A program made the position numbers and the translations under genes. Source: Flavobacteriaceae bacterium (GTDB lineage Bacteria > Bacteroidota > Bacteroidia > Flavobacteriales > Flavobacteriaceae). From it: a stretch of 64,000 nucleotides of DNA. Positions 43,514 through 53,894 of this stretch are shown here, piece by piece; position 1 is the stretch's first letter, and each line of letters starts with the position of its first letter. The DNA lies in NCBI GenBank assembly GCA_023264015.1, contig JALQTJ010000001.1, positions 103,832 through 167,831 of the forward strand, given 5' to 3'. Below the pieces are notes generated by a model, which was not told where the DNA came from, made no database searches, and saw only the letters and a program-made list of their open reading frames with translations.

Positions 43514-46282
43514 ATGAAATCCAACGAAATCTACATAAAAGGCGCTCGCTTACATAACCTTAAAAACATAGATGTTCGAATACCTCGAAATAAGCTAACC
43601 GTTATCACGGGGCTTTCGGGATCAGGAAAATCATCTCTCGCTTTTGACACCCTTTATGCTGAAGGACAACGCCGGTATGTTGAAAGCTTATCGAGTTACG
43701 CACGGCAATTTCTTGGAAAACTCGACAAACCTAATGTAGATGCCATTCAGGGTATTGCCCCTGCAATTGCGATTGAACAAAAAGTGAATAGCACCAATCC
43801 GCGCTCTACGGTCGGTTCAACCACTGAAATCTATGACTATCTCAGATTACTATTCGCTAGGATAGGTGAAACCTATTCTCCTATAAGTAATGAAAAGGTT
43901 CAAAAAGATACCGTCAGTGATGTAGTAGATTACATCTTACAACAGCCCGCTGGAACCAAACTCTTACTTGTTGCACCTATTGTATTAAAAAAACATCAAG
44001 AACCGCTTAAAAAGGCACAGTTGTACAATGCGGCGGGCTTTGCACGAATTTATGTAAACAACCAGATCGTACGGATTGATCAACTTGATGACACGTTCAA
44101 CGAAGATTTTAGTTTGGTAGTAGATCGCGTGGTAGTGCAACAGGATGATGAAGACTTTACCAATCGTCTTTCTTCTGCCGTTGACAACGCCTTTTATGAG
44201 GGCCAAGGACAGTGTGAGGTGATCCATTTAGAGGATGAAGCAAAGGCTGTTTTCAATGACAAATTTGAAAGAGATGGAATCGTGTTTGATGAACCTAGCA
44301 TTCACCTTTTCAATGCCAATAATCCCTTTGGAGCATGCCCACGCTGTGAAGGATACGGAGATGTACTCGGAATCGATCCCGAATTGGTGATTCCCGATAC
44401 GAGAAAGTCCATTTATGAAGGAGCTATTGCTCCATGGAACGGCGATCGCTTCGCAAAATTTAAAGACCAACTCGTCGAAGGAGCGGCACAAGTAAAAATC
44501 CCCATTCACAAACCTTGGTTTGAGCTTACAGAAGATCAGCAAGAAATGGTGTGGAATGGCACTCAATCTTTTAGAGGGATTTATCAATTCTTTGAAAAGA
44601 TCGAAGAGAAAACCTATAAGATTCAGAATCGTGTACTGCTCTCTAGGTATAGAGGAAAATCAAAGTGTCCGAGTTGTAAAGGTAATAGGCTTAGAAAAGA
44701 GGCGAATTACGTCAAAGTTGATGGATATGCGATTACAGACCTCTTGAATATGTCGATCAAAGAGTTGATCAAAGTCGTTCATTCAATTCAGCTTAACCCC
44801 TACCAACAATCCGTTTCAAAGCGAATACTTTTGGAATTGAAAACGAGATTAGAATACCTCAATCGCGTAGGCCTTTCTTATCTCACTCTAAATAGAAAAT
44901 CTAATACACTATCGGGTGGAGAAAGTCAGCGTATTAATCTAGCAACCTCTGTAGGTAGCAGTTTAGTCGGGTCAATGTATATCCTAGATGAGCCGAGTAT
45001 TGGACTTCACTCTAAGGATACAGAAAACCTGATTAGCGTACTAAAATCACTTCGAGATCTAGGAAACACTGTTATTGTTGTCGAGCATGATGAGGACATT
45101 ATGAAAGAGGCAGATCACATTATAGATATAGGCCCTTTAGCCGGAGCACTTGGCGGTCATGTAGTGGGTGAAGGTCCTTATGAAACCTTCACGAAACTAG
45201 ATACGCTAACTGCCCACTATTTGACGCATCAGAAACAAATTGAAATTCCTAAAAAAAGAAGAGTTTCTAAGCATTCAATTAAGTTTAAAGGCGCCCGTCT
45301 GCATAACCTAAAAAATGTAGAAGTACAAATTCCATTAAATGCAATTACGGCAGTCACAGGGGTTTCTGGAAGTGGAAAAAGCACTTTAGTAAGCGATATC
45401 ATCCATCAAGGTCTTCTACATCATTTAGGGGGGTATCAAGGACGATTCAAATATCTAGACGAACTCAGTGGTGATTTGCATAAAATAAAGGCAGTAGAGT
45501 TTGTTGATCAAAATCCTATCGGTCGATCTTCAAGATCAAATCCAGTTACCTACATCAAGGCCTATGACGATATTCGTTCCCTTTATGCAGCCCAACCTCA
45601 GAGTAAAGTATTTGGGTTACAACCTAAACACTTTTCATTCAATGTCGAGGCCGGACGTTGTGAAAATTGTAAAGGCGAAGGGACTGTAACTATCGAAATG
45701 CAATTTATGGCCGATGTTGTACTAGAATGCGAAGAGTGTAAGGGAAAACGATTCAAATCTGAAATATTAGAAGTACGCGTAAACGAAACTTCGATTTACG
45801 ATTTATTACAGTTAACCGTTGACGAGGCGATGCTCTTCTTCAATCAAAACGGGAACGAAAAGATTGCACAAAAATTAAGCCTCCTCGCACAGGTTGGACT
45901 AGGGTACATCACCCTGGGACAGTCTTCTTCAACCCTATCTGGCGGTGAAGCACAGCGCATTAAACTCGCTTCATTCCTGAGTAAAGGAAATCAAAGCTCA
46001 CCAACCCTTTTCATTTTTGACGAACCCACGACAGGTTTGCATTTTGAAGATGTACGTACCCTTAAAAAAGCCTTTGATGCATTGATAGATAACGGACATA
46101 CGATTATTCTCATTGAACACCATTTAGATCTTGTCAAAGGAGCTGATTATATTATCGAATTAGGACCTGTTGGCGGAACCGAAGGGGGTTATTTACTCGC
46201 CACAGGAACTCCCGAAGAAATTGCCGATTCAGAGGCGTCGGTCACGGGCTCTTACCTTAAAGAGAAGCTACTAGAGGCTTAA
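43514..46282 (+). CDS. uvrA: Excinuclease ABC subunit A
   Basis: The 922-residue damage-recognition ATPase of nucleotide excision repair. Two ABC cassettes are visible, with Walker A GLSGSGKS near the N-terminus and GVSGSGKST in the second half, and signatures LSGGESQR and LSGGEAQR. Zinc-finger cysteines are CPRC, CPSC, CENC and CEEC. The [17 protein letters not shown] and [14 protein letters not shown] blocks are typical. It follows nth by one base. Its last 12 bases overlap the convergent flippase gene. Confidence 0.96.
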   Translation: MKSNEIYIKGARLHNLKNIDVRIPRNKLTVITGLSGSGKSSLAFDTLYAEGQRRYVESLSSYARQFLGKLDKPNVDAIQGIAPAIAIEQKVNSTNPRSTVGSTTEIYDYLRLLFARIGETYSPISNEKVQKDTVSDVVDYILQQPAGTKLLLVAPIVLKKHQEPLKKAQLYNAAGFARIYVNNQIVRIDQLDDTFNEDFSLVVDRVVVQQDDEDFTNRLSSAVDNAFYEGQGQCEVIHLEDEAKAVFNDKFERDGIVFDEPSIHLFNANNPFGACPRCEGYGDVLGIDPELVIPDTRKSIYEGAIAPWNGDRFAKFKDQLVEGAAQVKIPIHKPWFELTEDQQEMVWNGTQSFRGIYQFFEKIEEKTYKIQNRVLLSRYRGKSKCPSCKGNRLRKEANYVKVDGYAITDLLNMSIKELIKVVHSIQLNPYQQSVSKRILLELKTRLEYLNRVGLSYLTLNRKSNTLSGGESQRINLATSVGSSLVGSMYILDEPSIGLHSKDTENLISVLKSLRDLGNTVIVVEHDEDIMKEADHIIDIGPLAGALGGHVVGEGPYETFTKLDTLTAHYLTHQKQIEIPKKRRVSKHSIKFKGARLHNLKNVEVQIPLNAITAVTGVSGSGKSTLVSDIIHQGLLHHLGGYQGRFKYLDELSGDLHKIKAVEFVDQNPIGRSSRSNPVTYIKAYDDIRSLYAAQPQSKVFGLQPKHFSFNVEAGRCENCKGEGTVTIEMQFMADVVLECEECKGKRFKSEILEVRVNETSIYDLLQLTVDEAMLFFNQNGNEKIAQKLSLLAQVGLGYITLGQSSSTLSGGEAQRIKLASFLSKGNQSSPTLFIFDEPTTGLHFEDVRTLKKAFDALIDNGHTIILIEHHLDLVKGADYIIELGPVGGTEGGYLLATGTPEEIADSEASVTGSYLKEKLLEA

Positions 46283-47689
46283 GAAGGATTTAGTAAGAAC
46301 TTTATAGCGTATCAATAAGAGTACAGAAAGCGCAAATCCAATGAAGTAAAAGAGTGTACTCAGCGTATGATCAGGAATGAATTCTAGAGCCATCAGAAAA
46401 ACTACCAATACTCCGGGCCAAAAATGTGTACGAGAAAGTACCTGAACGTCTAAAATCATATAGGCTAATCCCACCTTTACAGCGCTGAATAAAGAAACAG
46501 CTATAAATGAAGCTAATGCCGCCCCAAAGATTCCATACTTGGGGATCATCCACAGGTTAAGAAAAACCATAGACACTAAAAACAAACTACTGATCGACAA
46601 ATACCATCTGTAATAACGCGTATACTGAAAGATTATACCGGCAGGAGAAAAAGCACTGTCCATTATTTTTAAGACCAGTACAATAGGAAAAATTGCAAAG
46701 GCCTCGTGGTAAGCCATTGGCAAAAAAGAAAGCATTAAAGGTTCGGTAAATAGTAAAAGTGCCACGATAAAAACCCCAATAACAAGGCTTATCTCAATGG
46801 CCTTCTGAACCAGTGTATTAAGTTGCTCCCGTTGACCATGGGCCAAAAATTTTGCAGACTTTGCATTAAAAACAGGTTGCACAGCCCGAAGAGGTATAGC
46901 TACGGTAGTAGCAATAAAAACAATGACGGTGTATAAAGCCACTTCAGAAGCATTTCTAAGACTATGTAGCATCACCTTATCAATTTCTAAAAAGGCCATA
47001 CTTAACCCACTTCCGATTACCACCAACGCACCGTATCGCAAATAGGTAATTCTTCGGTGAAGGTCAAGGCCGTAAAAAAAATGAAACGGAAGTAAACGAT
47101 AAGACCTAAGTCCCATCAAAAAAGCACGAATCACGTACACCGTAATTAGTACTTGTATGAAACCTTCTAACGAAAGTGGGTTGAGCCAATAATGAGTGCT
47201 TAATACTATTGTGATCACAAGTCTAGGAAACACTTCTTTAAAGAAAATCCCTCCCGTAGATCGGTAATTCACTTTCGACCAGGAAAAGAACAGCTCAAAA
47301 AAAGCCATTGAGATCGCTACTGCAGCCATTGAAAAAAGAGCGGTCTGTGACAGGGTATTTTTTGCTTCTAAAACACTACGCAACTCAGATTCAAAAGCGT
47401 ACACCAATACAATCACTAGAATACTGACCAATACCAATAGCTGAAGGCTATTTGCCATAAGTGCTTTACGGCCATTTTCATCATTGGATTCAAAAAATCG
47501 AATAATAGTTTGTTGAACACCCAAAGAAATCAGTGGAAATACAAGTGTTGCACTTGCCAAAATAAAAGACAGGGTTCCGTAGGCTTCAGGAGTAAATACT
47601 CGAGTGTAGAGAAAGAGCACGTTTATGGCTCCTAAGAGAAATCCAAAGGCAATTAAAAGTCCATTGTACTTAACTTGATTGTCACTCAT
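46271..47689 (-). CDS. Polysaccharide flippase (oligosaccharide transporter)
   Basis: A 472-residue integral membrane protein of the MATE/MVF-like polysaccharide biosynthesis family, with about 12-14 hydrophobic segments, for example GLLIAFGFLLGAINVLFLYTR near the N-terminus. It should move a lipid-linked sugar across the inner membrane. It is last in a three-gene run after a glycosyltransferase, which its start overlaps by four bases, so the pair probably act on the same glycan. The glycan itself is unknown. Confidence 0.88.
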   Translation of the reverse strand: MSDNQVKYNGLLIAFGFLLGAINVLFLYTRVFTPEAYGTLSFILASATLVFPLISLGVQQTIIRFFESNDENGRKALMANSLQLLVLVSILVIVLVYAFESELRSVLEAKNTLSQTALFSMAAVAISMAFFELFFSWSKVNYRSTGGIFFKEVFPRLVITIVLSTHYWLNPLSLEGFIQVLITVYVIRAFLMGLRSYRLLPFHFFYGLDLHRRITYLRYGALVVIGSGLSMAFLEIDKVMLHSLRNASEVALYTVIVFIATTVAIPLRAVQPVFNAKSAKFLAHGQREQLNTLVQKAIEISLVIGVFIVALLLFTEPLMLSFLPMAYHEAFAIFPIVLVLKIMDSAFSPAGIIFQYTRYYRWYLSISSLFLVSMVFLNLWMIPKYGIFGAALASFIAVSLFSAVKVGLAYMILDVQVLSRTHFWPGVLVVFLMALEFIPDHTLSTLFYFIGFALSVLLLIRYKVLTKSFLSL

Positions 47690-48984
47690 AAGCTTCGAAT
47701 ATATGTAGCTAATGCTTTAGTAAGCTCTTTATGTTGGAACTTAGCGACATCTCTTTGTAAACGCGGGGGCTTTTGATCTTGATTGAATGCAGAACGGCAA
47801 CGTTCAATAAAGGGTATGATAGGTGCTTCTTCATGATGAGATAATGAAAGAATCATCGGGTAATCTTTTACCATCTCAGTCACCTCCCATCCCTCAGGTC
47901 CTATAATCATTAAGGGAGCCTGAATCGAAAGATATTCAAAAAGTTTACCTGGGATGACGTAATCGTACGCCTCAGACTCTCCCTCAACAAGCAGTAGTAA
48001 TGAAGCTTTTGAAGTATATTCATGGAGTTTGTCTTTGGGAACATATCCAAAAAATGAACATTGATCTTCTAAATCGTGGGCTCGTAAAGAGGCTTTCACC
48101 CTTTCATCTACCTCTCCAACAAACCAGAGTTTCATCTTAGATGAGGCATACTTCTCTTGCATAGAAATGGTCTGGATACAATGCCATAATCTTTCTGGGT
48201 TGCGATGGGCAAATAAGGACCCAACATGAAGTAGAATAAATTCTTCAGTAGCTTCATCTACTTTTGAATTCAGTTCAGAAAAACCATTGGTAACGGATTC
48301 ACAAGATATAGAGTAGCTACTTTTGAAATGATATGCCAACCGCTGGGTTGTTGTTAAAACCAAAGAAGCTTTTCGAAGTACTTGAGCTTCTAAGTGTTGA
48401 TGTCTTTTTTTCGCTAAAGCACTCATAGGTAGCAATTGATGGTATCCAATATCTGTCCACGGATCCCTGAAATCGGCGATCCATTTAAGATTACTTAATT
48501 GCGACGTTAATTTTAAGCCCGTTAAGTGAACGCTGTGAGGTGGCCCTGTAGTGATTAGCAAACGAATAGAGCGCTCATCAATAAGCCTGCGGACCACACG
48601 GGTAACGGGTTTAACCCAAAAAACACGTGAGTCAGGAACAAATAAGCTTCCGCGAATACTAAATAGAAGTTTTTGTATCCATCCCTTAGGCCGATCAGGT
48701 AGTAGTCCTTTGGCGTATTCTTTAGTGTTCGAAAATCCTAATCGCCTTGCCCATCTTAAGGGTTCAATGATAGGCACACGGATCACTTCAAGTTCCTTGA
48801 TAGCGGTATCTGATAAACTCGTATCTACTTGCGGATAAAAGGGGTTTTCAGGTACAATCACAATGGGATTAAATCCATTTTCTGTAAAGTATCTGGTAAA
48901 GCCCAACCATCTTTGAACACCTGGACCCCCTGCTGGTGGCCAATAATAGGCGATTACAACGACCGACTCTAACCCTTTCTCCAT
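47686..48984 (-). CDS. Glycosyltransferase family 4-like protein
   Basis: A 432-residue GT-B glycosyltransferase. The N-terminal domain has VIAYYWPPAGGPGVQRW (10-26), typical of GT4-like enzymes, and the C-terminal domain has ILLHVGSLFAHRNPERLWHC and PGKLFEYLSIQAPLMIIGP with the acid residues that bind the nucleotide sugar. Cytoplasmic face of the inner membrane is expected. It overlaps the YfhO gene by 16 bases upstream and the flippase gene by four downstream. Confidence 0.9.
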   Translation of the reverse strand: MEKGLESVVVIAYYWPPAGGPGVQRWLGFTRYFTENGFNPIVIVPENPFYPQVDTSLSDTAIKELEVIRVPIIEPLRWARRLGFSNTKEYAKGLLPDRPKGWIQKLLFSIRGSLFVPDSRVFWVKPVTRVVRRLIDERSIRLLITTGPPHSVHLTGLKLTSQLSNLKWIADFRDPWTDIGYHQLLPMSALAKKRHQHLEAQVLRKASLVLTTTQRLAYHFKSSYSISCESVTNGFSELNSKVDEATEEFILLHVGSLFAHRNPERLWHCIQTISMQEKYASSKMKLWFVGEVDERVKASLRAHDLEDQCSFFGYVPKDKLHEYTSKASLLLLVEGESEAYDYVIPGKLFEYLSIQAPLMIIGPEGWEVTEMVKDYPMILSLSHHEEAPIIPFIERCRSAFNQDQKPPRLQRDVAKFQHKELTKALATYIRSL

Positions 48985-51380
48985 CTTATCAGTGGAATTA
49001 GTAGCAATACAATTAGAAATAAACCTTGGGCCGGAATACGAATAAGATCAGCCCTTTCAATAATTCGAGGTCTAAAATTAAGCTTTACCCGGTGTTCTCC
49101 TGCGGGTAATTCAGCCCCAATTAACGCATAATTAGCGCGATATAATGGAATATTCTTGCCATCTACTTTCATCACCCAATCTTCAGGACTCGGAGTATAA
49201 AACCACTCTGAGAAAACAGCGAAACTATTTTCAGCGGCTGAATAGCGGTATTCTATCTCACCCTCTTCAGCATGTACGACTTCAATAAAGTCAGCGTCAC
49301 TTCGGTTGTAATCCATTTGACTTGGCAGTGTACCTATAATAGAAGCCTCGCTATGGTAGTCTTGGTCCTTCAATGCCAGTAGCGCTTCTTGATCACTTTC
49401 TACAGTAAATAGCGAAGAAACAAACCATGCAGGTCCAAGCGTAGATGGGTAAGGAACACTAATTTCCTCCCCATTTTGATCAGTGGTAATCAAATACTTT
49501 ACATTGAGAATATCCAATACCTCAGGGTGGTCTTGATAGACTAAGTATTCAGTGACATGATCAATAAATGCTGGCTTTGCCGCATGATAACCACCAAGAG
49601 ATCTATGAAAATAAGAGGTTCTAGCCCCATTTAAACCCTCGTTAATATTGAATACCTTGAAGTAAGAAGTATCCTTTTTAAGTTCAAGATCTACTGCTGA
49701 AGCTTGAAAAGGCCGATCTACTCGTGATTGACTTACAAAATCGTCTGGGGTTATATACCGTTTAGCCACACCACCCAAGTCGAAAACTACTAAAGCTCCG
49801 ATGAGCAGGTAGTTGTACTTCTTCACTCTTGGCACATCTTGAAAATAAAGAACGAGTACCACGAGCACTCCTAGAACTAATGAACGTATGAGATCGGAGT
49901 AAAAAACATCTTGACGATCTCTAATGAGGGCATCGACAAAAGCATTCCCATAGTTATCTTGATATAGAACATCCGAAGCACCCGTAAAATCACTTAGAAG
50001 TCCATATGCGAGGGCCAATCCACCCATTACTAAAAGTCCTATAGATAATGATTTTAAGAGTGTTTTCCTCGGTACTTTTAGATACTGATACAGCCCATAA
50101 GCTCCGAGTAGAGGTACCAATAAAGAGAGTGTCACTTGAATGGATGAAACCGCTCTAAACTTATTGTAAAGCGGAACGTATTCTATCATAAAGGAAGTAA
50201 GTGAAGAAAAATTCTTACCCCAGGAAAGGGCCAAAAAGACTAGACCCATAGAAATCAATGTCCATCTATAGGTGCGATTGAGATACCAAAGACCAATGAA
50301 TGCGAGTAAAACTAGGGTTATTCCTAAATAGGCAGGCGCTGCTACGATGGGTTGACTCCCCCAGTACAAAGGAGCATTTTGTATAAAATCCAAAGCCGAT
50401 ATCCGCGGAACGTTATTCGCTCTAAGGAACTGGAAAAGCGCTGAGTCTTCTCCTAACGGTTCGGCGTTTCCACCTCCAACAAACCTAGGAAACAAAAGAT
50501 TTAGAGATTCCATTATTCCGTAGCTATATTGAGTGATATACTCAAAGCTTAGACCATCTACAGGTTCTATTGGATTCCCTTGCGCATCTATGGTTAATGT
50601 CGATTCTCCTCTAGTACTAAACGCTGCATATTCTCGCGTGGCCAAAATTGAAGTGGCATTTAAGGCTATCGCCCAAATTAACGCCAAAGCAAACATTCCT
50701 GAAGAAAGAGCAAAATCTCGTATCTGCTTTGTTTTCAAGTGCTGCCATCCTATGACCAACCACAACAAACCAATAGCCATAAAGAGGTAATAGGTCATCT
50801 GGTAATGATTCGCATAAATTTCTAGGCCCATAAACAAGGTCAGCGCTAAAGTAAAGAGCATCTTACGCTTACCCAGAAACAATCCGTAAAGCGCGGCCAA
50901 AACAAATGGAAAGTATCCTATTGCGTGAGCTTTAGCATTGTGACCCACATCTAGAATAATCAAATGATACGTTGCTAATGCAAAACCGAGGGCTCCAATT
51001 ACCGCTCCCCTGTATCCTACTCCAATTAATAGCAAAAATAAATAGGCCCCTGTAAGATACAGAAACACATAATCAGCTGGCCTCGGCAGAAATCGAATGA
51101 CCCTATCCAATGCTCTTAGCATGTTATAGCTATAATGTGCCCCTAATTGATAAGTAGGCATACCCCCAAAAGCAGCTTGTGTCCAGTACGATTCTTTTCC
51201 TTCAAGTCTTACCTGGTCCCGAAAGTGAGCCATTCCTTTGTACTGGGCAATGTCAGATTGATATAACGCCTTCCCTTGGAGAATTGGATAAAATAACCCT
51301 AGAGAGAGCCCCACAAAGCCCAATCCGACAAGAAGGTGTGTTCGCAATGATCTCATGATGCTTATCAACTGCTCTTTCAT
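48969..51380 (-). CDS. YfhO-family multi-pass membrane protein
   Basis: An 803-residue membrane protein with about 12-13 hydrophobic segments in the first two thirds, an outside domain near the C-terminus and a final membrane helix (IPAQGLFLIVLLLIPLIRW). YfhO proteins resemble GT-C glycosyltransferases and are thought to add sugars to envelope polymers. Conserved-looking loops include YQSDIAQYKGM (about 39-49) and WTQAAFGGMPTYQ (about 61-73), where acidic residues could be catalytic. It heads the YfhO-glycosyltransferase-flippase run; the acceptor is unknown. Confidence 0.88.
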   Translation of the reverse strand: MKEQLISIMRSLRTHLLVGLGFVGLSLGLFYPILQGKALYQSDIAQYKGMAHFRDQVRLEGKESYWTQAAFGGMPTYQLGAHYSYNMLRALDRVIRFLPRPADYVFLYLTGAYLFLLLIGVGYRGAVIGALGFALATYHLIILDVGHNAKAHAIGYFPFVLAALYGLFLGKRKMLFTLALTLFMGLEIYANHYQMTYYLFMAIGLLWLVIGWQHLKTKQIRDFALSSGMFALALIWAIALNATSILATREYAAFSTRGESTLTIDAQGNPIEPVDGLSFEYITQYSYGIMESLNLLFPRFVGGGNAEPLGEDSALFQFLRANNVPRISALDFIQNAPLYWGSQPIVAAPAYLGITLVLLAFIGLWYLNRTYRWTLISMGLVFLALSWGKNFSSLTSFMIEYVPLYNKFRAVSSIQVTLSLLVPLLGAYGLYQYLKVPRKTLLKSLSIGLLVMGGLALAYGLLSDFTGASDVLYQDNYGNAFVDALIRDRQDVFYSDLIRSLVLGVLVVLVLYFQDVPRVKKYNYLLIGALVVFDLGGVAKRYITPDDFVSQSRVDRPFQASAVDLELKKDTSYFKVFNINEGLNGARTSYFHRSLGGYHAAKPAFIDHVTEYLVYQDHPEVLDILNVKYLITTDQNGEEISVPYPSTLGPAWFVSSLFTVESDQEALLALKDQDYHSEASIIGTLPSQMDYNRSDADFIEVVHAEEGEIEYRYSAAENSFAVFSEWFYTPSPEDWVMKVDGKNIPLYRANYALIGAELPAGEHRVKLNFRPRIIERADLIRIPAQGLFLIVLLLIPLIRWRKG

Positions 51381-51429
51381 ATTCTGATTTTAGACTATGC
51401 TTTCTTGAATTTTGAAGTACTTTAGAAGC

Positions 51430-52548
51430 ATGATTTCTATCGAAGAATTACACGGCAAGAAAGCACTTGAGATCTTTATACGTTTTCCTTTTGAACTCTA
51501 TAAAGGTAATAAGTATTGGGTACCCCCAATTATCGCCGACGAATTAGATTTCTTTGATCCTGAAATCAATCCCGTTTTTGAGCACGCTGAAGCACGCTAT
51601 TTCATAGCGAGAAAAGATCATAGAATAGTCGGACGTATAGCCGCCATCATAAATCGCCTTGAAATCAATGAACAAGGTGTACCTAAAATGCGTTTTGGAT
51701 GGTTCGATTTTATCGATGATTACGAAGTTTCTAAAGCGCTCTTAGATGAGGTTGTTGAAATTGGAAAGAAAGAACAACTCTCCTTCATTGAAGGGCCTGT
51801 GGGCTTTTCTAACATGGACAAGGTTGGGGTGTTAACCGAAGGATTTGAGCGAATCGGTACAATGATATCGTGGTACAATCACGAGTATTATGAAAACCAT
51901 TACAAACGATACGGTCTTAAGGCTGAAAAGAAATACCGTGAGAGCGAGTTTCTAATCTCAAATGTAGACTCTAAACTCATTGAAAAATCTAGTGATCTGA
52001 TACAAAGAAGGTATCAATTGCGTATCAAGAATTTCACAAAGACTTCAGAGGTGCTCTCCTCTGCAGATCAAATGTTTGATCTTTTTAATGAATCCTACGC
52101 CAGTCTTCCTTCTTTCGTACCAATTAGTGAACGTCAGAAAGATTATTTCAAGAAGAAATACCTCACTTTTATCAATCCAGAGTACATCAAATTTGTTTTT
52201 GATAGTGACGGCAACATGATCGCCTTTGCCATCACGATGCCTTCATTTTCAAAAGCATTGCAGCGTGCAAATGGAAAGCTGTCTTTATGGGGAATCTTGA
52301 ATCTTTTGTGGGCAAAGCGTCATTCAAAAACAGCAATTCTCTACCTCATAGGAGTACATCCAGAATTCCAAAACAAAGGTATTACGGCCTTACTCTTCGC
52401 AGCCCTAAAGAAGGAATACGACAAAAGAGGGGTGAAAATTGCTCACAGAACTCCAGAACTAGAAGACAATCTAGCCATACAGCGATTGTGGAAAGACTTT
52501 GACCCTTACGTCACCCAAAAAAGGGCTACCTATAAAAAAGAAATTTAG
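51430..52548 (+). CDS. Acetyltransferase-like (GNAT) protein
   Basis: A 372-residue cytoplasmic protein with a C-terminal GNAT-like core: AILYLIGVHPEFQNKGITALLFAALKKE contains the acetyl-CoA-binding Q-x-x-G-[IV] pattern (FQNKGI). The N-terminal part has FPFELYKGNKYWVPPI and ARKDHRIVGRIAAIIN, typical of a conserved Bacteroidota family with a double GNAT arrangement. The substrate is unknown. The ATG at 51430 is preferred to a TTG six codons upstream (51412). It is divergent from the YfhO gene and convergent with the PLP enzyme gene. Confidence 0.82.
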   Translation: MISIEELHGKKALEIFIRFPFELYKGNKYWVPPIIADELDFFDPEINPVFEHAEARYFIARKDHRIVGRIAAIINRLEINEQGVPKMRFGWFDFIDDYEVSKALLDEVVEIGKKEQLSFIEGPVGFSNMDKVGVLTEGFERIGTMISWYNHEYYENHYKRYGLKAEKKYRESEFLISNVDSKLIEKSSDLIQRRYQLRIKNFTKTSEVLSSADQMFDLFNESYASLPSFVPISERQKDYFKKKYLTFINPEYIKFVFDSDGNMIAFAITMPSFSKALQRANGKLSLWGILNLLWAKRHSKTAILYLIGVHPEFQNKGITALLFAALKKEYDKRGVKIAHRTPELEDNLAIQRLWKDFDPYVTQKRATYKKEI

Positions 52549-52554
52549 CGCGAA

Positions 52555-53814
52555 CTACTCGTTCATAGCAGCTGAAACAGCTGCCGACAACCTCTTATAG
52601 GTTCCGTTTTCAAGTCGTTCCCTAATAGAAGAGAATGCGTCTAGCGTGATCGCAACGTCTTCAAGTGTGTGTGTCGCCGTAGGAATCATTCTTAACAAAA
52701 TAAGACCTTTAGGAATTACAGGATAGACAACAATCGAACAGAAAATACCATAGTTCTCACGTAAGTCTTTAACCAAGGCCATTGCCTCTGGGATACTCCC
52801 GTTCAAATAAACGGGGGTTACACAACTTGAAGTGGTTCCGATGTCAAAACCACGTTCTTTGAGGCCGTTTTGAAGGGCATCTACATTCTCCCATAGTTTC
52901 TGCTTGATTTCAGGCTTACTGCGCAGCATATCAAGGCGCTTCAGCGCTCCTTTTACGTAAATCATTGGAAGCGACTTAGCAAACATCTGAGAGCGCAAAT
53001 TATACTTCAGGTAATCGATGATTTCTTTATCTGCCGCAAGGAATGCCCCAATACCAGCCAATGATTTAGCGAAGGTAGCAAAGTAAACATCTATGGCATC
53101 TTGGACCCCTTGTTCTTCACCGGCCCCTGCTCCTGTAGCACCTAAGGTTCCGAAACCGTGTGCGTCGTCTACTAAAAATCTGAAATTGTATTTCTCTTTT
53201 AGCGCAGCAATTTCTTTAAGCTTACCCTGTTCTCCACGCATTCCGAATACTCCCTCAGAAATCACCAGAATTCCTCCATTTTGTTGTTCTGCAAGCTTCG
53301 TTGCGCGCTCTAAGTTCTTTTCTAAGCTTTCAATGTCATTGTGCTTGAAGGTGAAACGCTTACCGAGGTGCAAACGCACACCATCAATAATACAAGCGTG
53401 ACAATCCACGTCATAAACAATGATGTCATCTTTACTCACCAAGGCATCAATAGCAGACATAATACCTTGATAACCAAAGTTTAAAAGATAGGCTGCTTCT
53501 TTATTCACAAAAGAAGCCAATTCATTTTGTAATTGTTCATGAGCATCTGTATGACCACTCATCATTCGTGCTCCCATCGGATAAGCTGCACCATAAGTAC
53601 TAGCAGCCTCTGCATCTACGGCCTTTACTTCATCTAGATTTGCCAAGCCCAAATAGTCATTAATACTCCAGGTGATGACTTCTCTACCCTGAAACTTCAT
53701 CCTATTTGAAATCGGACCTTCTAGCTTTGGAAAAACAAAGTAACCTTCAGCATGTTCAGCCCATTTACCTAGTGGACCTTTATTTTCAATGATACGATCG
53801 AATAAATCTCTCAT
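52555..53814 (-). CDS. spt: Serine palmitoyltransferase-type PLP enzyme
   Basis: A 419-residue alpha-oxoamine synthase. The PLP lysine is K250 in FAKSLAGIGAF, the PLP-stacking histidine H139 and DDAHG (216-220) are present. This family includes serine palmitoyltransferase, glycine C-acetyltransferase and 8-amino-7-oxononanoate synthase. The N-terminal GKWAEHAEGYFVFPKLEGP and NDYLGLANL match Bacteroidota enzymes of the serine palmitoyltransferase type, which make sphingolipids, so this is the preferred call. Glycine C-acetyltransferase remains possible because no dedicated sphingolipid gene is adjacent. It lies 80 bases downstream of the cysteine-synthase-like gene and has its own -7 box. Confidence 0.82.
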   Translation of the reverse strand: MRDLFDRIIENKGPLGKWAEHAEGYFVFPKLEGPISNRMKFQGREVITWSINDYLGLANLDEVKAVDAEAASTYGAAYPMGARMMSGHTDAHEQLQNELASFVNKEAAYLLNFGYQGIMSAIDALVSKDDIIVYDVDCHACIIDGVRLHLGKRFTFKHNDIESLEKNLERATKLAEQQNGGILVISEGVFGMRGEQGKLKEIAALKEKYNFRFLVDDAHGFGTLGATGAGAGEEQGVQDAIDVYFATFAKSLAGIGAFLAADKEIIDYLKYNLRSQMFAKSLPMIYVKGALKRLDMLRSKPEIKQKLWENVDALQNGLKERGFDIGTTSSCVTPVYLNGSIPEAMALVKDLRENYGIFCSIVVYPVIPKGLILLRMIPTATHTLEDVAITLDAFSSIRERLENGTYKRLSAAVSAAMNE

Positions 53815-53847
53815 AAAGTTTTAAATCAATGTGTGTGGAAGTACTGG

Positions 53848-53855
53848 CAAAAGTA
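53848..53855 (-). promoter_or_regulatory. -7 promoter box for the serine palmitoyltransferase-type gene
   Basis: TACTTTTG on the minus strand is an exact TAnnTTTG match, 33 bases before the ATG, in the 80-base gap. A TTTA about 16 bases upstream could be a weak -33 element. Confidence 0.5.
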
Positions 53856-53894
53856 AGATTAAAACTTAAATGCTGTACACGTTTAAATGGGTCA

